NCBI GenBank assembly: GCA_039545355.1
Contig: BCJJ01000021.1
Span: forward strand, 186,001-250,000
DNA length: 64,000 nucleotides
From: Trichosporon coremiiforme
Lineage: Eukaryota > Basidiomycota > Tremellomycetes > Trichosporonales > Trichosporonaceae
Reading direction: 5' to 3'
Within the stretch, counting starts at the first letter, position 1; each line of letters starts with the position of its first letter. The notes under the pieces were generated by a model that saw nothing but the letters and a program-made list of their open reading frames with translations, was not told the DNA's origin and searched no databases. The translations under genes were made by a program, and so were the position numbers. This document shows positions 1 to 11,520 of this stretch, one piece after another.

Positions 1-52
1 ATGATTCGTGTGAGAAATGCCTAAACCGCCGGCGATGAAGACTCACATCACC

Positions 53-1402
53 CTAGTTCACGGCGTAGTTCCACCTCTGATTGTCGTTATTGTCTGTGCA
101 CTGCCAGAGCTGGAGGCGGGACCCGTTGTCGGGAACGCCGTCGCGCATGTCGACGCACATGTCCGAGTCCTTGAGCGCGAGGTGGCCGTCCGAGATGAGC
201 GACCAGGTTTGGGAAGGGAGGTCGTCGTGGCAGGTCCAGACCTCCAGAGAGGTACCATTGCTAGGGCTGATACCCGAGTCTAGGCAGAAGTTGGTACCAC
301 GGAGGCGAACAGTAGTCTCATCCACTTTGAGTTCCCACTCCTGGGCACCGCTTCCATCGCAGTCGTAGACGTGAACGGCGGCGCCGTCGTAGAGCTCGCC
401 GCCGCGAACATCCATGCACTTCTTCACCAGGCCGTCCTTAGTAACGGTGCTCACAGTGTAGTCGCGTCCGTCGGAACTCGCTTGAGCTGGGGGAGTCGTG
501 GCGGGCTCGGTGGCAGTAGGGGTAGTGACAGGTTGCGAGGTCGAGGAAGCATCGGTATCGGGAGGCGTTGCGATGTCATTGTAGTAAAGGGGGCGGTCGT
601 CCGCGTCTCCCGCTTCCGTCGCCAGCCACAGCTGGTTGAGGGGAATCGGGTGTGCTATTGTTAGCCGTGGGATCTCCATTGTACCCGTTGGCCACTCACA
701 GGAGCATTTGGTAAGGTAAATGTTTGGTGTCGGCTCTTTGTTGGGGTCGTTTACAGTCCAGCACAAGCCTTGCCCTCAGTCTCCAGCAAATGGGGCGGAC
801 TCACCACTTCCCTCCTCCCCAATCGACATTGACGAGTCTGCTTCTCCCTGAGCTTTCCTCAACAATGCGGGGACACGGTCGCGGCTGAAATCAGCGACGC
901 CAGCCAATGCTGTCTTCAAGTGGACTCACCAGTCCCAGATCTGAAGGCTGTTGCCAACCTTTGCGCCTAATGTAAGCTTCTCTTTGTTCAGACTCACCGT
1001 CCATGGAATGGACACAGAAGTCGCTGCCGGAAGCTCGGAAGGCGCCTTCACCAAAACTCTCCCATGACTGGAAATTGGCACCAGCAATACAATCGCCACT
1101 GTCGTCAGCAGATGACCAAATGTCGTGAAAGCAGTGGGGTTGCTTCAGGTGGAGGTACATTCTAAGCATCTGTGGAAACCTCACGCAGTACGAAGAACAA
1201 CTCACACTCGCACGGGTGCACCATCGTAAAGGTCGCCATTGTTGGCGCCCAGACACTTTTCGGTGAGGAAAGGAGGTTCGCTATCGTTCTGATTTGCCGG
1301 GTGCAGGTTTACGAGATAGCTGTGCTTATCGTACACTTCTGCACGGGAAAATAGAGGGAGAGCAACTGCCGCAGGAGCGAGAAGTAGGACTGCGGGAAGC
1401 AT
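53..1402 (-). CDS. Secreted protein with two ricin-B-type (beta-trefoil) lectin domains
   Basis: Six exons on the minus strand: 1206-1402, 998-1161, 930-966, 805-884, 700-774 and 53-654. All phases agree and give 384 residues. Residues 1-15 (MLPAVLLLAPAAVAL) form a signal peptide, so the protein should be secreted or wall-bound. The first trefoil (about 45-200) shows CLGANNGDLYDGAPVRV, a QSW motif, LQIWD and NQLW. A Thr/Pro/Ser-rich linker covers about 211-248. The second trefoil (about 250-384) has three QxW repeats (QEW, QTW, QRW) and paired Cys. Such domains bind galactose-type glycans; no enzymatic domain is visible, so this is a lectin and not a two-chain toxin. A TATA box lies at 1521-1526. 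Two introns are only 30-31 nt long. The family call is firm; the ligand is unknown. Confidence 0.82.
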
Positions 1403-2534
1403 AGTAACTTGAGAGGCTGTGAAATGGGAGACTGACGGGTGAAGGGTGGATGAGTTTTTGTCGGCCAGCGACGGATTCTGGGCGGGTGGGTAACAGGTTG
1501 GCTAGTGCCCTAAGCTCTGCTTATAGCCATCGCATCGGATGATCAGATAATGGCTGCTGACCTCGACTGCAGCTGACAGATGGTGCGGCTAACAAGAACC
1601 AGTAACCAAGGCTACAGGACGTTCCGGTGACGTCGGCATATCAGACCGGGGTGCCTATGGCTATGCTTTTGTGAGTGTCTGCGGACATGGCGGCGCGAGT
1701 CAAGGACGCAGGCGACTGGGTCTCTGCCTTAAAACCCCGGCCAGAATTAATTGAACGAAACGAACTGAAACCCGACCGTGGTGCCACCAGGCTTTTCTGC
1801 GCAACAAGCCGCGCGCTTTGAGGCCCAGCTGGTGTTCTGCTTCCAACTTTACCCCACGAGATCTCCCAGGCTATCTAAATGCCCATAATCGGCATGGAGC
1901 ATGGAGCACCGGTGTCTCAAGAGCACAATCAAGTTACAGGCATCGCGTTGGCGTTCGCACACTTCCCGCCTCCACTATGTCTGCTGGAGGCGTGGCACCA
2001 CAGGCCTTGGTCCGGTCTCCCCGGCTACACGGGGGAGTCAGTACTGCGCCAATAATGACAGTACACCGCCGACAATGGCTCGACGGTACGGTTGAATGGC
2101 GGACCTGAACAATGTACGCCAAAGGGATGTGTGTTGCTGGGCTCCGGTGCGGTCGGCCCGGAGAGAGCGAAGCGCAGCGCGTCTCATGGTGGAGATTCGG
2201 ATGCACGGGGTTCTTTTTCGGACGGGTTCAGGAGCGTCCCGGTGTGCGATAGCCCGCGGACCTGAGTCCAGAGCTGCTCACGAGGTTCGAAAGGGAGCTG
2301 AGTGCTGCGTGCGGCGAGCCATTCGCCTTCCCCATAGACGCTCAAGCGCTTGCGCGTTAGGTGCGGAATGTGGCATCGCCTACGTCGAGCCACTAGTGCC
2401 AGTCGGAGAGACAGCGTCGTGAATAAGTGATGCATGATGAGATTATGATGAGATCGTTACCCAGCGCAATGAATGGTTATAGATATGGACCCTCCAGTCT
2501 TACTTCCCTTCCTCGTCTAGGTGCACGTGTATGT
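1403..2534. other. Intergenic region between the lectin gene and the unknown gene at 2535
   Basis: Short ORFs occur on both strands but none has recognisable domains, a sensible start context or splice-linked partners. The part next to 1402 holds the lectin promoter. I see no RNA gene or repeat. Confidence 0.4.
1521..1526 (-). promoter_or_regulatory. TATA box of the lectin gene
   Basis: The minus strand reads GGCTATAAGCAG here, about 120 bp upstream of the lectin start codon at 1402. The spacing suits a short 5' leader. This is a motif match only; no transcription start has been mapped. Confidence 0.45.
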
Positions 2535-3659
2535 CTAGACGAAGACCCAGTCGTCGAACTCGAGGTAGTGGCGTATCCGCGGCAACGTGTCCCTGGCGAG
2601 CTTTGCGCCGCTTTCCTGCGCCTTCCTCATCTCATTCTCAGCGTAACTGCCTCCATTGTCGACAATGACGCGCTTCAGCGCCTGGATGCGCTCGAACACG
2701 CGTAAACGCTCCGTCTCAATCTGCGGTCTGATGTGCGAAAGCTGTAGCGCGTGCAGCGCTTGCTCGTTTCGGACCGAGCGGGAGGAGAGCCGCCACAGCG
2801 AGTGCAAAGGGCGGATGGAGCGGAGCGTCATTGGTAAGCGTGGGCGGACTGGGTCAAAGTGCGCAGGCACAAGAGACGGCGGCGGCGGGCCGCGGCGCGC
2901 ACACTCGTGCAAGTGCGAGAGGTAGCCGAACAACTCAAACTCGGCCTCCAGCCTGGCGCGGGGCGGGTAGAACGGCGGAATGTTCACGAGGTTTCGCGGG
3001 AGGATGATGGCGAGATTCACTCGCGTCCGCCCAGACGCAGTCGCAAACTTGTACTTGCTGAGGGGAGGAGGCGGGATGATGCGCCGACACTTGGGCTTCG
3101 GCGGTGAGAGGGGGGACGAATGCAGCGGTGCAGTGGGTGCGAACAGGCGGCGGGGAATGCGCTTCCTTCTCGGCGAGGCTGGCGGCGTCGACTGCGGGCA
3201 GGTGGCGAGGAGTGCAGCAAGCTCAGGCGGTGACGCCACCTCCTCGAGCGACTTGGACCGCGGCGACGGGACAGGGAACAGCGTGTCGCTGCTAGAGACG
3301 GAGACTTCGCGCTCGAGCAGCGGCCGCTGGACGCGGAGTCGGCACACTGACGACGGCTGCGGGCGGGGAAGGAGCTTGGACGGCTTGAGCGTCTGACCGT
3401 GGGCGACGCCCGAGACATGGGCGCGACCTTTGAGGAGGAGCTTCGAGTGCACGGTCTTCCTCCGCGAGAGACAGGAGGCGACGACGGCGGGGTCCCATCC
3501 GAACTCAGCAATAGAAACCTTAGACCCGTCGTCGGGGAGCTCGTCGATGTCGACGAGGTCGGAGAGCAGGCGCGAGAAGGGGAACAAGGAGGACGCGGAC
3601 GTGCGCGCGCTGTGCAGTGAGAGCCCGAAGGTCGCAGGCGTCGGCAGGAGCAGCGCCAT
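2535..3659 (-). CDS. Unknown protein, single exon, 374 aa
   Basis: An uninterrupted minus-strand ORF of 374 residues that starts MALLLPTPATFGLSLHSART. I do not recognise the family. The middle (about 90-200) is rich in Ser, Pro and Arg and looks disordered, with basic stretches such as SPRRKRIPRR that could act as nuclear localisation signals. The C-terminal 150 residues are better ordered, with NLVNIPPFYPPRARLEAEFE and a charged, probably helical segment rich in Arg, Glu and Leu ending in HYLEFDDWVFV. That end may be the conserved domain. No signal peptide or membrane segment is convincing. Codon use matches the neighbours and the ORF is far longer than chance in this GC-rich DNA, so a real gene is likely. 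The first in-frame Met is taken as the start. Confidence 0.65.
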   Translation of the reverse strand: MALLLPTPATFGLSLHSARTSASSLFPFSRLLSDLVDIDELPDDGSKVSIAEFGWDPAVVASCLSRRKTVHSKLLLKGRAHVSGVAHGQTLKPSKLLPRPQPSSVCRLRVQRPLLEREVSVSSSDTLFPVPSPRSKSLEEVASPPELAALLATCPQSTPPASPRRKRIPRRLFAPTAPLHSSPLSPPKPKCRRIIPPPPLSKYKFATASGRTRVNLAIILPRNLVNIPPFYPPRARLEAEFELFGYLSHLHECARRGPPPPSLVPAHFDPVRPRLPMTLRSIRPLHSLWRLSSRSVRNEQALHALQLSHIRPQIETERLRVFERIQALKRVIVDNGGSYAENEMRKAQESGAKLARDTLPRIRHYLEFDDWVFV

Positions 3660-4644
3660 AACGATTGTCGGTGGTGTGGGCGAAAGTGCAGTTGTAGTTG
3701 CAGGTGAGGTGAGGTGTGCGCTGCGATCGAAGGTGAATGCAATTAGGCGTCAAAGGTGAATGAAAGGCAGTCAAATCGTGAAGAAGTCGAATCCAGTGAT
3801 GCAGTGCCGGTGCTGAATGCAGGTGAGAGTAGTGTAATGTACAGAAAAGCACGAAGAAGTGAAAGAGTAAAGACAAAAGGCGAAGTTGCGGAGCGGAAGG
3901 ACGCAGACGCAGACGCAGTTGTGTGTTGTGCTGTTGTGAACTGGATGGGTGAGAAGGATGAGAAACGCCCCACTGTGAACATCCATGCATGGACTGCGTC
4001 CCGCTTGCTCAACTTGCTCGACGATACCGCCGCGGTCTGCTACCCGGTGTGAGTGAGAATTGCACTAGGCTGTTGCTAGCTACCCGGTGACGCTGGGCTG
4101 CATGGCGGCGCCCACCGTTATCAGCGTCACCAGTCGCCACGCGGGCGGCACAGTTGCCGGCGCTTGTCTCTGTGCCGGACCGAAGTGCCGCGCGCATGTA
4201 TCCAAATATGCATGCTCGCATGCTTCAAGACGGCCTGGACGGCTAAGATTTCGCGGCAGATGAAGAGAAATGTGGCAGAGGAACTGAATCGATCGCACGG
4301 AGAGCAGAGATCTACAGAATCGTCCGCCACGAGCGCCGCCGCTAGGCTCATAGTCGTGTGACGTCGGCGAATGTGCACCGAGCCTCACGCTGGCCGTATG
4401 CGTTGCAACGCATGCCCGCAGATCCGTATCGCGTCATGTTGTGCGCTGTATGGCGTCGTTCCAGTATGTTCGTCGTCGTCATGAGGTCAGCGTTCGCATC
4501 AGTAGTCTGTCAGTTGGAGAGCCGCCGCCGCCAAGCATACTGACGGCCGTCGGCTTGGTCGCGGCTCTTCCATGCCAGCCCTCAATCAGCCCTTGCGTTC
4601 ACCGCGTGCTAAGCTTCTTCATACGTCACTTCCCATCTAGAGGT
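3660..4644. other. Intergenic region, no gene seen
   Basis: The right part adjoins the stop of the serine hydrolase, and the left part is the presumed 5' leader and promoter of the minus-strand gene ending at 3659. The minus strand near 3750-3950 is C/T-rich, like other leaders in this window. No RNA gene or repeat was seen. Confidence 0.4.
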
Positions 4645-5722
4645 CTAGAGGCGCGCGCTCTCCTCACCAGGCGCGGCCGTGTCGCCGAGCTTGCCTCCGT
4701 TGCCCATCGAAGCGATAACGTCGGAGAAGAACTTCTGCCACTGGGAGTTTCCGGGGGTCCAGTGTCCGCCGTCGTGGCCGACGGCGCGCGACGTCGGCGT
4801 AGCGTCCTGCAGCTGCTTGCTCGCCTTGGCGGACACGACGGGGTCCTGCGCGCCCACGACGTGCAGCACGGGCGTGTTGATCGGGAAGTAAGCTGAGAAG
4901 TCGGGCACCTTGGAGCGCGGCTTGAAGCCGCCGACCGCGATTGCGAACTTGAGCGGAGGAGCCGAGCCGCGCGTGAACGAGGTAGAGAGACCGTCCTTCT
5001 CGAGCTGGGCGTTAGCTTGGATAACAAGAACAAGGGTATGGCTGTGCGGTAGTGGGATAGCTGGAGGTAGAGGAAGGGAAACGCACCAGAGCAGTCAAGG
5101 CCGCCGTCATGGCCGCGCCCTGCGAGAAGCCGATGACGCCGTCGAACGGACGCTCCTGCGTCTGAAGGAAGTCCGAGATGTACTTGACCGAGTTGTCGTA
5201 CTCTGTATTGTCAGCTGCGCACTTGCGTCCCAGGCAGCTGCTCCAACCCAGCGAAGCGTGAGCCACTGATGCCCACGACATTGACAAGCAGTCCCGGCAC
5301 GCGCTGCTCGCTATCGCTCGCAGCGTTTACTCGCACTCACCAGCGTAGGTATCCCGGTCCGGGGCGAGCCACCAAGCCCTCGGCGTGACATGGTGCTTGT
5401 CGCTCGCCTCCTTCAGATTCTTCTCATACTCCTTGACATGCACGGGGGCGAGGTGCTCGCGACCAAGCACAATAGGCGGGTCAAGGAACGTGAACTCGGC
5501 CCTCCCGTCCTTGGACGCAGACACGACGGTGCCGAGACGCTCGCCCTGCTCGCCGGCCGAGGGAGGAAGCTGGAACTTCTGGAACGACCCGCTGAGCGGC
5601 TTCCAGGCGGCCGCGGCGTCGAAAGAGGGCGATTGCAGCAGCGCGCCGCGGAGAGAGGTCGCGAAGGTGATCGCGTTCTGGGAGTAGCCGCACAGGGCGA
5701 GGATGCGCACGGGCGAGCTCAT
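4645..5722 (-). CDS. FSH1-family serine hydrolase (alpha/beta hydrolase)
   Basis: Three exons, 5341-5722, 5087-5202 and 4645-5004, splice in phase to 285 residues. The N-terminus (SSPVRILALCGYSQNA) is the first strand of the fungal FSH1 fold, with LCGYSQN forming the usual oxyanion loop. Exon 2 carries the nucleophile elbow GFSQGAA, with Ser as the catalytic nucleophile. Exon 3 supplies VVGAQDPVV (acid residue) and GHDGGHWTP (catalytic His). This is a full Ser-Asp-His triad at family-typical length. FSH1 enzymes are small cytosolic hydrolases related to human OVCA2; natural substrates are poorly defined and probably esters. Intron 1 (5203-5340) is 138 nt, longer than most here. The branch CTGAC sits just before its acceptor. 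Confidence 0.88.
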
Positions 5723-6241
5723 CTTGTCGTTGAGAAGGTGGTGATGAGAAGAGTGTAAACAAAGGAGAGAGAGGAGGAGTGCGGAGAAAAGTTGGAGTTG
5801 CCCACCGACCTCTCTCGGAGCTTGGCGATACGCTCGCCTACGCGCGTATGCTGGGTATGCTGGGTGTGTCGGAGCTCCAAGTAGCCGGGGGCGCCGCGGG
5901 CGGAGGCGTCACCGGGGCCAATCATCGGTCAATTCCACCGCTGCCCGCGACCACTCAGAGCTAGGCTCGGCTTATGCGGTGTGCTCTGTCGCCTGTGCAT
6001 GCTCAGTGCGCGGGTGCCCTTTGCTCCACGGAAATGCAGAAAGTGGGCAAGGAGAGCCAAGGAGCTCGCCGAAACCAAGGGTGGAACGTTGAATGCCGAT
6101 CTTCTGCCGAGCTCCACGCGAAGGGAGAGAGCAGTACGCAATCTGGCTCTGTGGAGAAATGCATGATACAGATTAGATGATACAGACAGGTCTAGTCCTG
6201 GCAACAGATTCTATTGGTACAAATGTGGTACAAGTCCAGGC
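5723..6241. other. Intergenic region, promoter side of the serine hydrolase gene
   Basis: About 520 bp between the hydrolase start and the stop of the F-box-like gene. No ORF with recognisable features was found. The part next to 5722 should hold the hydrolase promoter. Confidence 0.4.
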
Positions 6242-7267
6242 TCAGAGGACGCGGGAAGCGCCCGCGACGCCGTTCCACCCCGCCTCGAGCGCGAACCGCT
6301 CCTCTCCAACTTGGACGCGATAGTCATCCTTCGTCTGGATGCTTACGCGTTCAAGAATCCGTTCCGTCTCCTCAGCGTCCGCGTTACACTCGATCTGTTC
6401 CCGCAGCCGCTCAAGGAAGTTCTCAGCGACGTCCTCGTCGCCGAACTGAGCGTCGTAGATGCGTCCAGGGAGCGATTCCAGTCCAACGAAGGCAAACGTG
6501 CGCGTCGGGTGCAAGAGCAGGTCAGCCGCGACCTGCTCCACGAGAAGCGAGAGGAGGGTCGCCTTCCCCTCGGCGGGCTCGTAGAAGTGCATCGGGCTGA
6601 AGTCCTCCTCATCCACCTTGCTGAATAGAAGCGAGACCTCTTCGACAGAGGAGGGCAGGGCGCAGCCGAACTTGACGTGCGGGGGGCCGCGGGGGGCATC
6701 CTCCGGCGGAGCGAGACAACGGATGTGTGCAGCGTAGCGCTGCACGCCCTCGGGGACGCGCTGCATGGAAGCCGTCACGGCCCAGTTCGCGTTGCCCGAG
6801 TAGGGCACGTCGACGGCGTCGATGAGGCTCGGGGCGGTTAGCGTAGCTTCAGCGAGGCCCTTGCGGCGCACGACGGAGGGAGCCAGGTCCTTTCGCCATC
6901 CGACGAGAATGCCGCCGCTGACGTCGTCGACGATGCGGACTTGTTGCAGGACGCGGGACAGGCGCGCCTTCTCGCCTGCGCTGTCGCCGGCGGGGATGGG
7001 CAGGGAGAGTTTCGAGATAGAACCAGTGGCGGGGTTCAGGGCGCCATTGCCCACGAAGAGGGGGGAGGCGGCGGGCGGCCACGCGGGGCGCTGGACGAGC
7101 GCATGACAGAAGAGACGCCGGTCGACCTCTGCGCCGACGCTGGATGAGGTCTGGCGCAGAGCCAGGAGGGTGGCGTAGTCGGCATTGTCGATGATGGAGG
7201 AGAGGAGGTGGGGGAAGCAGGCGTGGTGGAAGCCGACAAAGTCGTTTGTGGTCGCTTGGCTCATCAT
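6242..7267 (-). CDS. F-box-like family protein, 341 aa
   Basis: A single-exon minus-strand ORF. Residues about 10-60 (CFPHLLSSIIDNADYATLLA, then an LRQTSSSV block and DRRLFCH) follow the pattern FPH-x(5-9)-aliphatic-CD-x-(T)-x2-LR-x2-SS-x(5-8)-D/R. The same pattern recurs at 57.3, 58.6, 62.6 and 62.9 kb. It resembles the helical start of F-box domains that read helix-loop-helix then LR-x-T/S-S. The rest of the protein (200 or more residues) is a variable body without a named domain. By analogy the N-terminus may recruit Skp1/cullin and the body may bind a target, but no canonical F-box score can be computed here. This copy is intact and sits 50 kb from the other members. Confidence 0.68.
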   Translation of the reverse strand: MMSQATTNDFVGFHHACFPHLLSSIIDNADYATLLALRQTSSSVGAEVDRRLFCHALVQRPAWPPAASPLFVGNGALNPATGSISKLSLPIPAGDSAGEKARLSRVLQQVRIVDDVSGGILVGWRKDLAPSVVRRKGLAEATLTAPSLIDAVDVPYSGNANWAVTASMQRVPEGVQRYAAHIRCLAPPEDAPRGPPHVKFGCALPSSVEEVSLLFSKVDEEDFSPMHFYEPAEGKATLLSLLVEQVAADLLLHPTRTFAFVGLESLPGRIYDAQFGDEDVAENFLERLREQIECNADAEETERILERVSIQTKDDYRVQVGEERFALEAGWNGVAGASRVL

Positions 7268-10200
7268 GTCAGTGTGTGTGTCAATAATGAAAAGATGAGG
7301 GGATGCATCGCATTGTCACTTGCAGATAAAGCTTCTCGGTGTTGAGGTGTGGTCATGTGGTCGACAGCTGCGCGGGCACTAGGTTCGAGACCAGATTTGC
7401 GATTCGTAAAGCGAATTCGGAACGATAAGATACCCCACCGTAGCTGCATGGACGCGGGGGCTTATCGAAGGCAGTGGTTCGGACTCGGTTGGTTCCGCGC
7501 TCCGAATACTGGGCACGTGGAGCGCTGTGGTCGGCCTGGCATTGGTCCAGACTGAATTGTCAGCCTCATGCCGCGGTGTAAGGCGCTTGTCCCGCTTGTC
7601 CGCGGGGCTTATCACGGATCTGGGAGCGGGATTCCAAACGAAGAGTGAACTAGCGGGTGGAGGACTCGGAAGCGAGACAGAGAGCAGATTAGGAGGACGT
7701 ACGCCGTACGTGCCGCATACCGAAGGAATGGAATCGGGATACCGCCAGATATCTCTCTCTCGAATCAGCGTCGAAGATATGCCGTCTCACGAAAGCGACG
7801 ATCAGTGGCGTCGCTGGGCTCACTGGTCTCACCGGGTTGATCGAGTTCACCAGGCTCGCATGAGCCATGGCGCGACGTCGTTACGTAACCCTTCTCTTCG
7901 TCGATTGCGCGTCAGAGGCTGTGGCGTGTAGCTCTCAGAAGCAAGAAGGTGGCTGCGTGTGGTGCACGGTGACAGTGACCGTAACGGAGGTGACGTTGCG
8001 AGCAGTGACAGTAACAGAGGTAACAGTGGCTGATGGCCCGCATGGTCAAGAGACCATGGCTGAGAAGAACGCCTCTTGAGCGCCAGGCGTCGGCTGAAAC
8101 AGTGGTGACTGGTCACGACGCCCACCCAGGTGCCACTCTCCCATTATCGTCGTCCATGTAAAGCAAGCAGACTGACACGTCGCACGATTCGGCGACCGAG
8201 ATAGCACAGCCAGCACAGCAACCTCGGAATCGCGGAATTCGCATCATTCTCGGATCCATTGTCTGCCAGAAATAACTGCGCATTCCGTTTCTCTCACTAC
8301 TGTTGGAGGAATGCACGAGCCGGACCGGACACGAGAACTGGATACGTAGTCGGACACGAGCACGTCGGATCCTGCGTGGACGCATGCTGGTCACACGCCG
8401 CTAGGGCCGGACGAGGAAGCACACCGCGCACTCGGGTGCCTTATCTGCTGGCGGCTACGGGGCGGCGGTTGTCAGGCCTGGTGTTGCTGGAGTCATTCCG
8501 GAGTTTCATCTGCATTCTGTACCCGTTGAGCCCGATGCGCTGTAGTACTCTTGTCGCTGAGCAGTTCTTTCGGATCATGATGCAGACCAATGGATTCCAT
8601 GTGCCTTCTCTGCAAAGTTGGACAGTGTGCCTTTGAGCAGATTGAGTTGACTGGTATCGCTCCCACACTTCCGTTGTTCTGGAGAGCTTTTGCAAGCTCT
8701 GCCCGAAAGCAGGCCGGCAGGTCCGCAGGTCCACAGGTCCACCGGCCCGTGCGACGTACGGAGCAGGCACCATCCTCACCGCTTGGGATCGATACGGAAG
8801 ACTACTGTTGGAGTTCTCCGCCGTTAGACTTCACGATTTGCGCTTGCTCTGCTCTGTAGCTCTGTCTCTTTGCTCCCACCTCTCTGCTCCACGCTCAGCT
8901 GGGCAGCTGTAAGTTGTATGAAGGCCGGGACGAGCACAAGGGGGCACGTTGGTCCTCGTGTCTCCTGCTCGAGTTCCCGCTGTTGACGTGCTCCCTTCTC
9001 TGTTTTCTGCGCATCTGAGACGCCGAGAAATACCATGTATTGGCACCGGCACAAGGCGGCATAAGCTAACAGGTGTGGAAGAGTAAGGCACGACTGTCCG
9101 CTACCTTTGTCTGCTCCGGCCAAGAGTGGGCGGACCTCAGTGGCCTCGGGGAGCTTGCCCCAACCCCTAAGTACCGAAGGAAATACGAGAGAAGCCTTGG
9201 CAAGACACCGTCTCCCCAAATGGCCGAGGTTGTCTTTCAGACTCTCGGCTGTTCCTCCTTGCTCCGGGTGACCGGCACCGGGTGACTTTGCAGGTCGAAC
9301 TACCGTATCCTGCGTAGATCTGCGTTGAGGCAAGTGGGCCGGACCCGCCTTGCCTTGCTCCTCCAAATTCGCCTGCAAATTTCTCATTCGCGCACGAGGA
9401 AGCAGCAGGGCAAAGTGGAGAAGAGCGAGGAAAACTTTGGGGACGACTTGGCACGAAAATGCTTGAGCTTAACGAGGCGTACTCTTCGTACAAGCTCAGA
9501 ACCGGAGTCGTCGGACGAGTCGGAGGTTATATCCATACTCTTATTTTGGATGACGAAACCTCTTCCGCATGCCGTCGTCGTTTCTTCTTTTATTTTCATT
9601 GAACACTGAGTAGAGCACATCATTCGTTTGACTGCGAAGAATGCAGATGAATACGACTGGTCAGTCACCCCGGCGAGGAAGGGTTAGTCCTTCGCAGCTG
9701 CGACCGGAGGGGGCGCAGCTGCAACGGAAGGGGAGCGCTGCGCTCTCCGCGGTGGGGACCTCGGGGAGTTTTTTCGCTCCGTCTCGGTTTCACGGCCGCC
9801 TCGGCAGTGCCGGTAAGCCTGTCCACTTGGTACCTTGCCCAACCTTGTACCTGTTAAGCAGCATGAAGCCAGTCGGCACTCTGCTTCCGGTCGGCCTTTC
9901 CTATCGGCGCGGCATGAGAGGCCAACGAGAAGCCTCCTTTAGCCCTCTCTCTCTGCCATTCTGGTCCGTGCGATGGTGACTGCAAACAGCGGAGCTGGTG
10001 GAGAGATGATCGACGGACCGGAAGCGTATCACTGGTGAGAGGTTGCGAAGTTTGGGCAGGTGGAGAGGGAGAGGGGGAGCCGGGGGAGGCGGAATGGCCA
10101 GCTGCATTCGATACTTGTCTTGGACAGCTTGACGACAGATTGTTACCCACTTTACTCTACGTGGCGCTTGGAGGAGAGCTCCGGGCAACCGGGTCTCTTA

Positions 10201-11520
10201 CTCGTCTGCATGCGGCGTCCTCAATATGACGGAGACCGCATGCGCATGTCTTGACGTCACTAATCATGTCGCCGTAGTCCGAGGGATGTCGAGGGATCAA
10301 GCGGGCCCGAGGGCAGTGCAATTGGAACCCTTCCTACCCTTCCTACCCATTGTCCCCTTCGTCCCCTTCGGCGAACCCCTGTACCCGTCCAACCCTTCCT
10401 TTTCTGCTCGCATACTCGCATCCAATGAATTTGTGGCCCCGAGATTCGGCAGCTGCGGGGGAACGTCCGGGCCGGCTCGGTGCACGGCGGTGGCTCGTGG
10501 CGGCGCGCAAGCGGCGATTGGCGCCGTCTCGCACTCGTTCACTTGCCGTGTTCTATATCCTTTTTGGTGGCCTGCTCAATTGCAGACGTGTTCGTGTCCT
10601 AGGGCAGCGCCGAGTGTGCAAGGGTCCTCTTCAGGCCAGCTTCAGGAAGTAAGATCGGCGCCGTGAAGCCGTGAATTGCTCGCGAGTCCGGTGCACGTCG
10701 TATACACCCGGACACTGGGAGTCCGGGCTAGCTGGACCATGATGCGTGGAGCATCTGGGCGATCTAAGAGCTTGTGTAAACAGCATCGTGCGGGGCGCAC
10801 AGGCCCCTGGGCAGGGGGGCGCACGGCACAAGGGCGGGGTGACGGGGGTGGGAGGTTCGTGGTCGGCGCTGCCTGGCTGCCTGGCGTCGAAGGCTAAGGC
10901 TACCGACTAGGCTGCAGTGAAAGGCAGGAAGGAGCAGACAATTGCCTGGCGTTGTCCGACTAGCGCGTCCTAGTATCACACTAAGACAGACCTAAGCTGG
11001 CTAGCGGAAAACGGCCAAAAAAGCACTCGCGCCTGAACCACCCCTGGGATAGCGCCGCACGCCGCCCGGCGGCCCTGGGTGCCGGGTGCTGCGGCACTGC
11101 CCTTGAACCGGGGCACCCGGCACTGATTGCACAGATGCACAGCACGGTGCGAATATTGTTACATCATTGCCATGATTGCTGCGACTTTGGAACTTTGTTC
11201 GGTCGGCAGTTGAGGATTAGGAAACAAGCTTAGCTCATCGATGGGACAATCAGCGTAATGGGCTGGCTGTTCTTGGTTCCGATTTGCTTTGTGCCAGCGG
11301 GCAGTCGACACGATGGCCGCTGCCGCGCCTGTCTTCGTGACCTTCCGTGGTGCGTACGTGTGCCGCTCAAACGCCTGGGTGTCCCAGTGTCAGGGCCGAC
11401 AGGGAGGAGAGGTGGCGGCCCTGAACATCCCTGTGAGCCCTGTTCCGTGTCTGGATACTGCGTTGGAGGAAGAGCGACCCCAACGCACCCAACTCGCCAA
11501 CCCACTCTAGACTGCCGCCC
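7268..11520. other. 4.2-kb region without a recognisable gene
   Basis: Many short overlapping ORFs occur on both strands, none with domains, signal peptides that hold up, or consistent splice partners. A T-V-T-rich stretch at 7966-8035 comes from a short imperfect GTGACAGT/GTAACAG repeat. I found no tRNA or rRNA. Part of it may be leader or promoter for the plus-strand gene at 13945. Confidence 0.4.

Noticed and set aside
7380..7410. GGTTCGAGACC motif resembling a tRNA T-loop
   Set aside because: No matching acceptor stem, D-loop or A-box found around it.
7966..8035. Thr-Val repeat (TVTVTVTEV) suggesting a surface glycoprotein
   Set aside because: Very short ORF of 70 residues with no signal peptide; explained by an imperfect nucleotide repeat.
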